A stretch of DNA of 64,000 nucleotides from Trichopria drosophilae (Eukaryota > Arthropoda > Insecta > Hymenoptera > Diapriidae), in contig CM059585.1 of assembly GCA_030407085.1 (NCBI GenBank), positions 12,083,001 to 12,147,000 on the forward strand. The letters run 5' to 3'. Numbering within the stretch: the first letter of the stretch is position 1; each line of letters starts with the position of its first letter. Position numbers and translations under genes: made by a program. Below are positions 24,561 to 37,025 of the stretch, piece after piece. The notes beneath the pieces are model-generated. The model did no database searches, was not told the origin of the DNA, and saw only the letters and a list, made by a program, of their open reading frames with translations.

Positions 24561-27034
24561 TCTAGAGGAGTATTGAGTGATATTGTCGGACAGTAACCCT
24601 TTGTTTATAATGCCATTTTCTTGAGAGAAGGGAATTACTATTAGACCTTATTCGTAGATTTTAATTGTTAGCTTCCACATCAATTTTTTGATATTTTTCT
24701 GAATATTTATAATGATAAGATCATTTTTACACATTTTTATACCCCAGCTGCCCTACAGAGTTCAAAAAATGCCATTTTTGTTGAGGAAATTCAAAAAACC
24801 AATACATCAACTAAAAATAATAAAGAAATTTATGATTTTTTGGATTTCGCGATCTAATTGTAGAAAAATTTTAGGTTGGGCATTGTCCAATACATTTTAG
24901 CTTTGGTGCGGATTCCACCTTCATAAACTGTAGGTCCCATTTCGATTTAGTCCCTATATGGGTTCAGAAAAGTCGACATAAAATTAAAAAAAAAAAAAAA
25001 ATGTCACAAAATATTACATTTCGGCCTTTTTTTGAGCTATCCTTTATTAATTTAAATTTTAAACATTTTATGCATCCATAAATTCTATATAATCGCAAAT
25101 AATTAAAAAAAAAACATTCCTACTGGGATTCGAACCCGGGTCTATAAGATTGCATGCGTTTGATATTGAATAATTTTAATCATTGTAAAAATTGATGAAT
25201 GAAATGTATCCATAACAGTTTACAAATTATGTGTTTTAATATAACTTATTTAATTTTTAATATTTACGCAAATTCAAATTTTAACGTGGTTATTATCCTA
25301 CTGAATAACTAAAATGTGAGATGAATAAAGTAAATCATTTACAACATTTGATTAGTCATAAATTACAGAATATATTACACAATGTATGCTGAGAAAACCA
25401 AAAGTGTAAAATTTGTTTAAATAATAATTAATTTAAATAGTAAGAAATTTCACATTTGATTAGGCGATCACTGTCAAATTTCGGTATAGATTCTGGTTGT
25501 ATTGAAATATTTTTTTCTCTAAATATTGCATCAATTGAATAAACATGTTATCCTAAGAATTACCTTAATACGTTTTTATTTTTTGACATTTTTTAGATGA
25601 CAACTGCAATTTCTATTATTTCTATTTTTGTCTCTGATATTTTTGAGAGATTTTTTATTTAGTATTGTATTCTTCATTATATTCTGTATGATTTTCATTA
25701 TTTAATTGAATTACTTCAGCTGGTGTTTATTCATTCGCAATGTTTATTTTGTATTTTGACGTATTTATCTCCATCTGTTAATCACTTTTATCATTTGTTT
25801 TCAATATTGATCGATTTCATGATTTGTTACGAAATTTGTTTGAACAGTGATTAAATTTAAGACCGTTGTCAGTGGTTTCCAATTTTTTAAATAAAATGTT
25901 CGTTAATTTTAGTTCAGGTATTACAAATACCGTTAAATATGTTTACGTGTTATTAACTCAGTCAATTATTAGATTTCAATGATGTTTATCAAATTTATTT
26001 TTTCAATGTTTACTGGTGTTTTTTAATGTCTTCTACGTTTATATTTGCCATAAATGTTACTCTTACTTTAATTTTAATGAATTTTCAACAATTCTCCTTA
26101 GTTTCCGTATATTTTTTAATGAATTTGCACTTTTAAACCTTTAACGCTACAGTTACAGTTTTCGGGTACTCTAAGTTCGATGTAGGGTCAATTAACTGAA
26201 ACCGGAGAAAAGCTTACTTAAAGTCCATATCCGACTATTTTTGGGTATGCTCTTTCGATTAGCGCAGGTTAGAATGCCGTCAGACCACAAATACATGCTA
26301 TTTTTTTAGTTTTAAATTTAAAGAACACGATTTTTTCGAACTTTTTTTTTGTCAAAGGTCACTTTTATCTTGAAGTACCTTTTGTTTTCACATATAACAT
26401 TTTAAAATCGTGCATTAAGACCTTGAACTACTGTCACGGGCCTATAAAAATTAATTTCAATATATCAATTCTACTATGGCGTCTAAAATGACGCATTGGC
26501 AGGGTAAACGTTAATGATTTTTAACGCGAGTACGGTCAATTTTAAGAAAAAATGTTCGAAATCGCTTGAAAAACAGGTCCGAATTTAAACAAAAACTTTA
26601 GAGCTATTTCTAAATTTGAAAAAAAAACTGTTATATGCAAAAAATCCAAAAACGTCTACAAAAATTATAAAAACATTTAGATATATTTTTTAAAAAACAA
26701 TTAACAATTTCACATATTTGTGTTAAATATTAATTTTTATATAGTTTTAATAGGTACATTTAATTTAAAATTATTTTACAAATAAATGTTGAATGTATGT
26801 AATCAATATTACAAAACAGTCAATAAATGAATAATAGATAATATATCTCAATACAAGAAAATTAAATTTATTTACAGGTCGGGTAAATATTAAAATAATA
26901 TCCTGAATAATATTGTTGGAAATTTATTTTTAACCATTAGTTTAGTATATTGAAACTATTATTTATCCCAATATCACACTTTATTTCATCCTTATTCCCG
27001 GAATATTTTTTGGGAACATTGGGATATTGAACTT
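24561..27034. other. AT-rich tract with low-complexity runs
   Basis: Very AT-rich, including a run of 15 A at about 24987-25001. A tRNA 3'-half-like sequence lies at 25113-25160. CCTTTAACGCTACAG at 26138 resembles the ends of the TTAA-flanked elements elsewhere. A GAGCATACCCAAAAA-type motif (minus strand, about 26240-26265) is shared with about 58957-58972. These suggest an old element fragment at about 26130-26700 whose other end I could not place. Confidence 0.4.
25113..25160 (-). ncRNA. tRNA 3'-half-like fragment with Pol III terminator
   Basis: On the minus strand, GGGTTCGAATCCC forms a textbook T-loop and B box. It is followed by AGTAGGAATG and then a run of nine or ten T, a good Pol III terminator. 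The upstream half lacks an A box and the acceptor strand has no partner. This is therefore a truncated tRNA gene or part of a tRNA-derived SINE. Confidence 0.4.
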
Positions 27035-27299
27035 AGGAACATTGAAATGTCCAACGTTCGGAATATTCCTTTGGAATAATCATTAAATAATTATTGTGAC
27101 ACCTCAAAGAAATATTCTGAAATCAGCTTAAAAAATGATATTCATCCATTTCGCATTATTATTTCGTCTACATAATTTGAAAGTTTTTGAAATATTCTAA
27201 CAAAATTTATATTGTTTATAATATTTCTAATCCAGAATATTTCAATATTCCTGTAATATTCCAAAGGATATTCCGAACGTTGGACATTTCAATGTTCCT
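27035..27299. repeat. near-perfect 44-bp inverted repeat with 178-bp interior
   Basis: AGGAACATTGAAATGTCC plus the following sequence through CTTTGGAATA (27035-27078) is repeated in reverse complement at 27257-27299. The only difference is a single-base indel. The arms are full of GGAATATT words, and related words occur on both sides. The high arm identity suggests a recent foldback or MITE-like event or gene-conversion maintenance. No target-site duplication is evident. Confidence 0.85.
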
Positions 27300-27950
27300 G
27301 GAATATGGATGGAATATTACTTTGGAATATTGTGGTCGTAGTTGACACACAAAAAACGCCGCACAAATTTTCCACATAGTATGTCAAAAAATACGGTTCG
27401 ACACGAGTACGTAAGAATTCGATTTTTCACACCGGCCTATCTAATCCCATGTTAAAAAGCCGTGCGTAAAATCCTATTTTACGCACATGTATCGAAATAT
27501 ACTATTTCCATTGACATGGAGGTTAGATTTAAATCTTTACTACCAAAAAATTTCAAATGTGGAGTGTTATAGGGCATTCCAATAGATAACACTAGATACC
27601 TTACATGCGTATTACTTAGTTAAAGTATACTCTGTAGATATCAGTAAAATCTGTTATTAACACCAACCCGTTTGGTCATACATCGGTACGTTATAACGGT
27701 ATGTTATTTTTTAATATAAGCTATCCAGATATTTATTGGCTTTAGAAGTAATACTTAACCAAACTTATATTCGAAATACTAATATATGACTAACAAAATT
27801 AGTATAATCAAAATAATTAGGAAATTTACCATAACCTATTTCAGAAATGTAAATTTTATCAAAATTCCAATGATTACATAGGTCTCTGAATAGGTTTATC
27901 GAAGGTGAGCGTAGCGTGAAATGGTCGAATGTTTCTGAATTATTAGCAAA
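27300..27950. other. AT-rich sequence, probably part of a dispersed element
   Basis: Includes ATATTGTGGTCGTA at about 27332, which is also found at 33368. From about 27350 to 27490 the layout resembles 57950-58050 in reverse: a TTTTTTGAC-type word, a GCCGGTG/CGATC-type word, then the ACGCACATGT hairpin. No gene supported. Confidence 0.4.
27462..27486. other. perfect GTGCGTAAAAT hairpin
   Basis: GTGCGTAAAAT (27462-27472) and ATTTTACGCAC (27476-27486) form an 11-bp perfect stem with a 3-nt loop. The right arm with its flank, ATTTTACGCACATGT, occurs exactly again at about 58033-58047. This marks a family of dispersed sequences. Confidence 0.8.
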
Positions 27951-28420
27951 CATCAGTTTAGCCTAAGGACATCGACAGTTAGTCTCCTGTGGGTATCGCA
28001 AAAGGACGCCTTGGTTGGACGTCGGGTTAATAATTGTAACGAAGACGCCTGAAATTGATCCCTGATATCCTGGAAAGGGTTTATTCTAACAAGAGCTACC
28101 GTATATGGGTCGAAGCCCCGCTGTTCACTTTCTCGTAGCTATCCCAGTTTACGCCGACGCTTGTGCTAACTACGCTTACCGAACTAGCCACCGCCGGAAG
28201 ACTTAACTATGGTAATGTCTGAGGTATACGATGCTTAATTAATGCACCCGGCGAATACCATACACCCCACGGGCTAATTCGACTAGCATAACCTATAGAT
28301 ATTATGCGGCGGGGCGTCGACGTAAAATTTCCGTTTTGCATTCGAAACGATCTATTACGTGGACGCTAGCTGGCGCTCCTGTAAATCCCGAGTGCATCTG
28401 CAGTTTAGAACTCCTGGTGA
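27951..28420. other. GC-rich unique block
   Basis: One of the clearest GC-rich, non-repetitive islands in the window, flanked by very AT-rich DNA. Stops occur in all frames, so it is unlikely to be coding. It could be a conserved enhancer or a non-coding RNA exon. Sequence alone does not decide. Confidence 0.35.
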
Positions 28421-30236
28421 AGTAGTTTGTAAAACCTGATCCTATTGGAAAAGCTAAACAAAAGCGTCGGATGAAAGCATGTTTTTATGCAAATGTTGTT
28501 TTTACTCGGGATTTATAGGAATATTTTGCGCGGTTTTACGTGGATGTACATTGGGGAAACTACTGAATTCGAAACACCTACGTTCTTTTGAATTTTGTAT
28601 ATTTCTTTTTTTAAATACTGTAGAGATTTATAGTGCATGTAAAAATGAGTATCTTGCTACCTTTTCTATATTTTTTGAAATTATGATTACCTTTGAAATA
28701 TTGACAGTCTAACAATGGACCTCTATTATTAAGCAGTGGAAATCAGAGGCTTTATCAAAAAATTACTTGGTTTCCATTTTAAACAGTTTACGGAGTCATC
28801 TCAATTATGGATTTTGTTATAAAAGAAACTAATTCTATAGCATTATTGACCAAATACACCTTTCGGTTACTATATCTTTAAGAAGCACTTGGGTGGAACA
28901 ATTCGAGCTGTAGACAATCATTTATTTACAACAACTATATAACCGATTGGTGCAATTACACGCAAATAACTATTTCGGTAGTTTCAGCTATTTATCTTAA
29001 CCAATGTATTCTTTATTAGTTATTCTAACCAAGTTTATTTTCAAGTATGCTGTATAATGAGGTAATGTTTCTAAACATTGGTTCAACTAATAAATAGTTG
29101 GATGAACCAATATAGTTGTTCCAAAAGATTAATTATTTGCACAAACCATTTTCGTGTCTAGTGCTCACGTTAGTTGCTGCAACCAAATTCGATTTTTTCA
29201 TACATTTGACATTGTACGTTATTTCGAAATATTTAAAGAATACTTTCGATTCCTCTTGAATTTCCGTAGAACAAAATTTCTAATAATAATTTTCCAAGAA
29301 CTGTAGACATTGTTTATTTGTGTACTGTACATGGTTAGTTAATGTTTGATGATGCTGGTATAAGATAGATTAGGTTCGGTTAGTTTTGGTTAGGTTAGGT
29401 TGGTTTAGGGTAAGTCATATTCAGTTGGTTTTGGTTGCGTTAAGTCAGATTGGTTGAGGTTAGGTTAGGTCAGTTCCGGTTTTGTTAGGTCTGATTAGGA
29501 TGATTTAGGTGGCATTTAGTGTTATTTGTCAGTTTGTTTTCTTTTTATCGCTATGACTTTTTGCCTGTAATTTTTGCACGAGAGGTTCCGATCTTACTTT
29601 TGAAGGTGTAAAGAATCCTTAAAACTTTGGGCTTATTCAATGATGAAGACTAAAAATATTAAAAAGGGATAATAAAAACATGAACTCGATCGACTCGAAA
29701 AGTATAAAACCAGTGCATTCTTAATTTTTGTTGAGTAATAAATAAATTTTAATTATGAGTTTATTGACCGGTGAAAATTAAAAATAAGTATACATATACA
29801 CGGTCATTGACTTAATAATATAAATAAAAACACGGCATATTATGAATTCAAAATTGAAGGTGGTTGATGAAAATAAAGAATAATTATAAACAAAAGAAGG
29901 GAAAAAAATGATATGTTTGAAAATTTTGGTAAACATTAATTTTCGGCCAGGAATTATGATTATGGCCCTCTTCAAAAAAGTTTCAGTAGTTTTGTTCAAT
30001 GAAGCAATGATGATACAACTATTAAATAATTGTGTGAATCAAGGAAATAGTTGTGCTAACATATTAATAAAATGTACGTGGTTACTCAAATCAAGTTGTT
30101 TAACTTTTAAATAAGGTTCCACCACAAAATAATTTGAGCAACGAAAACAACACTTCCTGATTGCATACTTATGCTCTCTTTAGAGAATATGACCATGAAA
30201 ATAAAAGAACTGTGAAACAATAATAACAAATTTAAA
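28421..30236. other. AT-rich unique sequence
   Basis: No supported gene. It contains the TTAGG-like tract at 29370-29520. Short frames near 28479-28712 and 29908-30114 are ordinary chance frames in AT-rich DNA. Confidence 0.5.
29370..29520 (+). repeat. degenerate GGTTAGGTTAGGT tract
   Basis: A 150-bp G/T-rich stretch made of TTAGGT, TTGGTT and TTCGGTT words, including two exact GTTAGGTTAGGT runs (about 29389 and 29459). TTAGG is the telomeric repeat unit of most insect orders. This tract is interspersed and degenerate, consistent with an interstitial telomere-like or simple repeat rather than a chromosome end. Confidence 0.75.
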
Positions 30237-32104
30237 TTAACCCATTAACGCCCAAAAGACACTTTTGTTTGCTTCAAATGAAGTATTTCTTGTCAAAAAA
30301 TAGATTGAAAAAACTTGAAAGGTACAAATTCGACTATTTTCAAAGTTGATTTTCAGGATTTCTAGGTTAAAATGGAGTTTCAGTCATTAGGAATTCCAAT
30401 ATGGCGTCAAAGTTGAAAAAAAAATCAAAAAGATTGGGAATTTATATTTTTAATTTTTATCAAGCTATTACAATATTGGGATTCTATCGAAACTATATAC
30501 AAAGATGGTCAAAATATTTGAATTTGCAGAAAAAAAATTTAGTTTTATATCTCACGTTGTTGTAACGACCAGAAAATAGAGTCTTGAATGAAAATTTATG
30601 CTAAAATGAACAGTTTTTAGAATTCAGTTTGAAATACAATAGTGGAATTTTTTCAGATTTTTTAGATGTTATTTCCAGACATTTATTTTTAGCATTTTAA
30701 ATTATTTTAAAAAAAATCTGACAATATGTTAGCATAGTTTATGTAATGAATTCTAAGCGTTTTTTGTTCTTTGCAAATTTTTTAAAAATTTGATTGTTCG
30801 AAGAAATGAAATTAAATGTTGATATTATTATTATTAGTAGTAGTATTATTAGGACTCCATTGGCATAAAGGTATACAGAGCGACCGAATTCAGGCGAAAA
30901 GCTTAATTGTTTGGTGTTACGAATAGATTTTTTAATATGGCCACCGAAACATGAAAAACAAAGGAAATTTTATTATTTTTTATTCTAAAAAATGTTAAAT
31001 TTGTATACGATAAAGTTGTTCAATCTCGTTAAATCCATGTATCAGGTGGAATAATAACTTGTACTTGAAAGTACAAGATTCGTAATTTCAAAATTCAAAA
31101 TGTCGGATTTAAAATGACGGTTTTAATTGAGAAAATTTATGCAATATCTCATTTCTCAATGTTTTCTTTTTATAATGTAACTAGCAGTAATAAGTATATT
31201 CCTAAAAGTTATTTTTGATCTTACATTTGTTGTCAGAATTTCGCAATTCAAAATGGTGGCATAAAAATTGGCGGACGAACCAGAAAAAACCCGTTCTGGA
31301 TAATAATGCATAAAATTGAGCGTTTACATGAATTTTTATGCGATAATTGCGAGAGAGGTCGTTATGTAACTCTTCAATATGGCGGCTCAAATATGGCCGA
31401 CGCATATATACGACTCAAATATGGTCGTCGCTTCAGATTTAAAATGGCTGCTCTAATAATATATGTCTAAAAGACTTTAATAGTTTAATAGAATAAATAT
31501 GCGAAACTGACTATTTATTTAAATCAGTAACATCGTTCCGCATGTGCTCATGTCGCAATTTTTTTTGTACAATTAATTTCTTTATAAAGCTTCATCCGCA
31601 TATTTGAGTTGACATTTTTTATTTAACATTGCGACTTCAGATTCTTAATCATTACCTGCGGAAACATATAAGTTCTTTTAGTATTCATTTTTGATGCATA
31701 TTTATCCATAACCTTTGCATTTGTCAACATCCGCCTAACATATTTCAGCCACCATTTTGAATTTCTATTTACGAATTCATGATTATGTGTAACTCTTTCG
31801 TATGTGATCTTTAGATCTAATTACTTTCTTCAAAACATTGAGAAATCCGATATTCCATAAGTTTTCAATTAAAAATGCCATTGTGAATTCGCCACTTTGA
31901 ATTTGGAAATTACGACTCTTACACTAAGTACAAGTCACTATTCCATTCGATCTATGGTTTCATCCAGATTGAACAATGTTCCCGTAACTAAATTTACATT
32001 TTTTTTTTAAATAAAAATTGAAAACTTCATGTGTTTTTTTATGTTTTGTCGGCCATATTAAAAAATATAAACATTTTATATAAATCAGAGCGTTAAAAGG
32101 TTAA
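30237..32104. mobile_element. candidate TTAA-flanked non-autonomous DNA transposon (piggyBac-like)
   Basis: The element is bounded by TTAA at both ends (30237-30240 and 32101-32104). Imperfect terminal inverted repeats begin CCCATTAACGCCC on the left and CCTTTTAACGCTC on the right (reverse complement). TTAA target sites with CC...GG termini are the signature of the piggyBac superfamily. The interior has no transposase frame. It is filled with degenerate words such as CAATATGGCG, TTCAAAATGGTGGC and ATATGGCGGCTC, which recur in the other candidate elements of the window. The boundary match is short, so the call needs copies elsewhere. Confidence 0.45.
30821..30851 (+). repeat. TAT/TAG trinucleotide microsatellite
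   Basis: A short imperfect run of ATT and AGT triplets lying inside the candidate element. Confidence 0.7.
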
Positions 32105-33000
32105 TCTAAGTTCCGTATAAAAAGTTAGTTTGGATAACTAATTAATTGATTAGTATAATGCCGTTTTTTTTTGTTCACGAAAGTATTTAGTCTTTATTTC
32201 AATATATTATATTTTTTAGTACAAAAGAAACTGTTACAGGTTTGTGGAAGCTTAAAACGTTGAGTATTAACCAGCTTAAATTATTTTACTAATTTATTTA
32301 TGAGTAGTAAAAGTGGAGTCAATTTTCTTCACTCATTTTACCATAATAAATGATGCTTACTAAAAGAAATTAGAAATACCTGACTTATTTTATTTATATT
32401 TCCAAATCGGCTTATTTTTACATTTATATTGTAAAATTCATAATTATCTGAAGAATTTGTTTGAAGTTCATTACTAGTATTATACACAATTATCATTTTC
32501 AAATTACTATAACATATGTTAGTTTCGAAAATGTTACGTGCATTGAAAAATCAATCGTTGAAGTGCATATAAATACTGTTTACTCAAGACGGAAGCCTCT
32601 ATTCTTAAATTTTCCTCTATTTTCCTCACATTTCCTCCCATTTTATTATTGTTGAACTCTTTGTTACGCTTACATCAGGAATCCAATTTTACGTTTCATG
32701 TCACCCCAACTATACTACATTGTATTGCATTTCGAGCGTCACATATAATTGAGTATTTATGATCAGAAATGTTCTAAATTCTTTTCGGAATTAAAATTTT
32801 CCAAATGGATACCAATTTCCAAAAAGTGCTTTTGGTTGGAGACGATAACATCAAATTTCTCTTACACTTTTATTAAAGAATCCAATGGAATAAAAATGTT
32901 TAAAAATTGTCCTTAGAGAAGTCATAAAAAGCACTAATAATTAACTAATATAATTGTCACATTTCGCTGTTTCTTCGTTCTCAACCTAGTTAATACATTC
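32105..33000. other. AT-rich spacer
   Basis: Nothing seen beyond A/T runs and short chance frames. Confidence 0.5.
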
Positions 33001-33800
33001 CCTAATTATGAAATTCATAGCACGACGATTTTAAATAATGGAGTTGCATCGGTTAATTAATTGGCCTGAAACTCGGACGATGTGTAAATTCGCAATCAGT
33101 CCGTAACAATTGCCTGTAAAATTCATAGACGGTAGCCTATACTAGTAAAGTCGAACCTGGGACGTTTTACGAACGTTTCCCATGCGAAAGGCGAAACTCG
33201 ATCAATATTTAATAGAAATGTTCAACACCGGGGGGCTTTAACGCTTAAGGCAGCATTTACACGCCTTAATCGCGAAATTCAAACAGGGCAGTTCGGTGCA
33301 CGGCTTACACCTATTAATATTTCAAGACTCTGACACTTTGCAGGCTGATTTCGAGAAATTCCAGAAATATTGTGGTCGTAACTACTGGAATGTAAGCTTT
33401 TGTTTCCCAACTATTATACAAACGTAAAGTTTATTCGAAATTGAAACTAAGAATTTTCTAACATCTTCGTTAAAACCTATTATTTGGCTACTGATAAACT
33501 TGATTTCATTGCCGGAGCTTTTAAATAATTCATTCCGCATCGCGTAAAATCAGAGCCGAAGCGAATTGCAAATTTGATCGAGTATTCGGTACCCGAGATG
33601 TTTCGCTTCTTAAGACGTCATATTCTTGGTTATAACTTATCATCGTGATTTTCACACCCAACGGATCGTTGAACAAGTCTAGCCGAGTACACTGACAGAC
33701 GGTCAGAATCCAAGTTGAGGCTCGCACTAAACTTACTTAACAACGGGTATCCGCCTTATACCGAATGCCGGCCACGTACCTCGCTTCTGTCTGATTATTT
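33001..33800. other. GC-richer unique block with ATTA cores
   Basis: Contains GGTTAATTAATTGGCC at about 33050, a paired homeodomain-type site. Non-repetitive sequence follows to about 33330 and again at 33530-33800. No gene is supported. Composition is compatible with a conserved enhancer. Confidence 0.35.
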
Positions 33801-34200
33801 CAAATACTATCTTAGAGAGGATAATGTTTGAATTTATGCTCTTATTGTATTATCGCGAAAATTAATAAGAACTTTCAATCGGTACCATTTTCAACTTTTC
33901 CTCGAATTTTAATTAAATTCGATACCGATGGATGCGACGATGTTTTTTATGATAATGCGATTTCAATTGCATATTTGAGCAGTAGCGCGTGCTTAAAATT
34001 CAATTGACGAGATACTCTAGTAGACTTTTCTGCCAGTTTTAATATTTCGCCAGAACTTTCTTGCCAACTTGCAAAGTATTGATTTAATTTAATACGATAT
34101 TTTCCGTGTACAATACAACTATTGATATATATATAATATTCTTGGAGATGATGCGCAGTAAAATTATAAACAAAATTGTTCTTTACAAAATTTTCATCCG
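33801..34200. other. AT-rich spacer
   Basis: No feature seen apart from a short AT dinucleotide run near 34127-34140. Confidence 0.5.
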
Positions 34201-34236
34201 ATACGTAGAATTTAATCTACAGCCGATTTAAGCTGA

Positions 34237-34298
34237 CCAATCAGTGCGCGCCTAAGTCTTTGTTCCTTCTCTCGTGGGAGGAGCGTGAGTCACGTGAC
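34237..34298. promoter_or_regulatory. CCAAT box and perfect GTCACGTGAC E-box
   Basis: CCAATCAG at 34237-34244 fits the NF-Y (CCAAT) consensus. GTCACGTGAC at 34289-34298 is a perfect 10-bp palindrome matching binding sites of bHLH-zip factors of the USF/MITF/TFEB class. They lie 44 bp apart in a locally GC-rich stretch. Together they could mark a promoter or enhancer. No transcription unit was identified next to them. Confidence 0.4.
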
Positions 34299-35560
34299 AC
34301 TTTCTGATACGCCTGTATTTGAAACGCTCGTAAATCAAGTTCCGTGCACGCTACACAAATTTGATAAAGAACTGTTTTGTTTATAAATGTTTGGACTTTT
34401 ATATTCCGTAGCTATTACATGTTACAAGTACTCTAAAAACATTGAAAATTTACGTAAATAAAATTAACAAACGAAACTTCTGTCTCGCCACCTGGAAATG
34501 AAAATTTGGACGATCCACTTCACGTGTAATGAAAGGAGGGCACAAACTTTGCCGGAGTTGATTCGGCCCTCGATTTCAAATAGCAGAGAAGTGCCTCGGT
34601 GTACTGAAAGTTCACTTGCACATGCAAGGCTGATGGTCGAACAGAATACAACGAACCCTTGTAACTTGGAAGACATTGCGTGTTAACAAAGTTCCTACCC
34701 TGTACAACTGACTCGGAATTCCGGGACGTAAGTCATAGGATTAGGAATTAAATGCTGGACTACGACTTCCTTGAATCCTAAGTCTGAACTATGGCCGCTA
34801 AATGTTTTAGTTTGCATTAAGTTCCCTGCTGCACTCTCATTCGTCGGGGGCGGCAAACAATTAGCAACGCCAGGCGAACCAATTACCGACATGTGGATCT
34901 GGAACAAGATGGATGGTAATGACTGTATTCAGTTTTTTTTTACTTGACAATTTATTGCATGTTCAAAACGTGAAGAAAGACAGCGAAGAGTATCGTGAGA
35001 CAAAAGAACTTATAGGAAAAATAATCCTTACTAGCGATCACCACATTCGACGACGTGCTTAAGCCGCCACATTGTTCAGCACGATCCTCTCAAAAAATCT
35101 ACCAATACCCAAGACCGAAGAAAAATCAATTTCGTCGTTAATGAGAAGAGCGGGCAACGTCGTTACTCGTCGCCCTAGGGCCGTCGTCGATAATGCACTG
35201 GCATGATTATTATTCAAGGTACTCTTTGACTTTTGTTCCTCGTAACAATCGCTTCGATACGAGGGTAACGAAAGAGCTTCCGCAATAATTATAAAAATTC
35301 ACGGTACGTCGCTTGTGCCGTCGACGGATAAAATTGCAGGTCTGATACACTAAGGCAAAAGGCGCGAAAGGAGCTCGAAGGGTTGAGCAACTGACGACGC
35401 GGACGTAATAGACCCCCTTCTCGTCATATATCGGTAAAAATGCATGGAAATCTGATTGAGGTAAATCTGACATGCACTGTGGGACGAAAGAGTACAGGGA
35501 AATATAATTGGAAAAACTCACGGGCTTCGTGCTCGATTTCAGCTTACAACGTGTCAGACA
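34299..35560. other. unique sequence with GC-richer block
   Basis: GC is raised at about 34480-35560. Overlapping short frames on both strands (up to 103 codons at 35210-35521 on the minus strand) have no recognised motif. The minus frame at 34464-34676 begins with a hydrophobic stretch, but nothing supports a secreted protein. Possible regulatory block or unrecognised exons. Confidence 0.35.
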
Positions 35561-36581
35561 AAAAGTTCGTTCTGCTAATAAAAAAAAATTGCTATTTGTT
35601 TTCTTTCACAAAGATAAAAATTGAAAAAACTAATAATAAAGATCACGTAAAATAAAGGAAAATTGACAATAAATTGTGGAAAATCTCCTTCTAAAATATA
35701 TTTTCGAAGTTTCTAAAAGATGTCTGATAAATATCTAAAAGATATTTGAAATCGGTGCATAAGATTTAGAGATCTTTTGGGAATTTTTAAGACATTTATT
35801 CCTACTGCAAATAACAAGAAATTAATTTGTCCATAAAATAATAACAATTTACTAAACTAAATTAGTAGTCACTTAAGACATTTTCGTATGGAACAATTGA
35901 ATTCGTTGATTCGCATTATTCTACCATCGGCATATCGAAGAAGCGCGACCATTGTGCCAGAAATGAATTCACTTTGAAACAGGGCAAGTTGACGCAGTTT
36001 TGAGTTGGACAAAGTTCCCAGCAGCACGCAAAGTTGCGACTTATGAAGTGCGATCTTATGTTCGAGACGTTTACTTCGAAACAATTCGAATTTCTAACGA
36101 TGGCGAAAGTTATATTCACGAAAACTGCACGCTTGCCTAACGAGAACGCAATAAAGTAAAGTTTGGGTTATTCGTGGTTTTTTTATTGTGTTTTCGTAGG
36201 CCTTGATGAATTGAAATCTTAATGATTTTGAAAATGGTAATGAGGAGAATTAATAAAATTTGAATAAATTATCTGCCCACGTTTTAATTTAAATTGTTAT
36301 ATTTATTAGTTTAGGCAACTATCTAGAACTAACGTTTCAAACAACAGATTTAATGTAATACAAAAATTTTTGTAGGACACTTTTGGAGAACTTCAATATA
36401 TATACATAAACAACTAAAAAAAAGACGATTTCGATTTTGCTTTCATCATTATATGTATTTGTTCATTTAATGACTGAAAATCAGCAGTTGCTTGAAAAAC
36501 ATTCACAATGATGTATTTCTTAAGTAAATAAAATACTTTGCGATGAGTATTAACGTTAACTAGTTTACGTCTGTCAAGTGT
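35561..36581. other. AT-rich unique sequence
   Basis: No gene, RNA or repeat supported. Slightly higher GC at 35930-36120 with two overlapping short minus frames. Confidence 0.5.
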
Positions 36582-37025
36582 ATATCGATGGCTGGTATGG
36601 AGAATCTCAAACATGAGACGAAGAAACAGACATTTTAGAATTTTCGGCGAAGAACCGGAAATTTTGGAATTTTCGGCGAAGAACCGGACATTTCAGAATT
36701 TTCGACGAAGAACCAAACTTTTGACAACATCGCTGTGAAGAACCGGACTTTTCAAGATTTTCTTTAGCGATTTATTATAAAGTAGCAACATTTGAAATGT
36801 CCGGTTCTTCATCGCACAATTGCGAAATGTCCGGTTCTTCGTCGCACACTACAAAATGAACGGTTTTTCGTCGTAAACATTTAAAGCGTCCGGTTTTTCG
36901 TCGCAACTGCCGAAATGTCCGGTTATTCGTCGCAACTGCCGAAATGTCCGGTTACTGGTCCCAAAACCGAGAGATTTTTTGCCTCGCTTTTGGAATGTTT
37001 GGTTCTTCGTACCAGCCATGGATAT
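36582..37025. repeat. foldback element built of 29-30-bp units in opposite orientation
   Basis: The outer arms ATATCGATGGCTGGTATG (from 36582) and the reverse complement of GTACCAGCCATGGATAT (to 37025) match, continuing inward to AAACAT with few changes. Inside, units carrying CGAAGAACCGGACATTT repeat at ~29-bp spacing on the left (36615-36760). On the right (36790-37010) the reverse form, AAATGTCCGGTTCTTCGTCG, repeats at ~30-bp spacing. The whole ~445 bp could fold into one long hairpin. The 89-codon minus frame over the right arm is repeat-derived. Confidence 0.85.

Noticed and set aside
26132..26520. Possible further TTAA element starting CCTTTAACGCTACAG
   Set aside because: Only one end is clear. 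The best opposite end near 26505 matches at about 11 of 18 positions.
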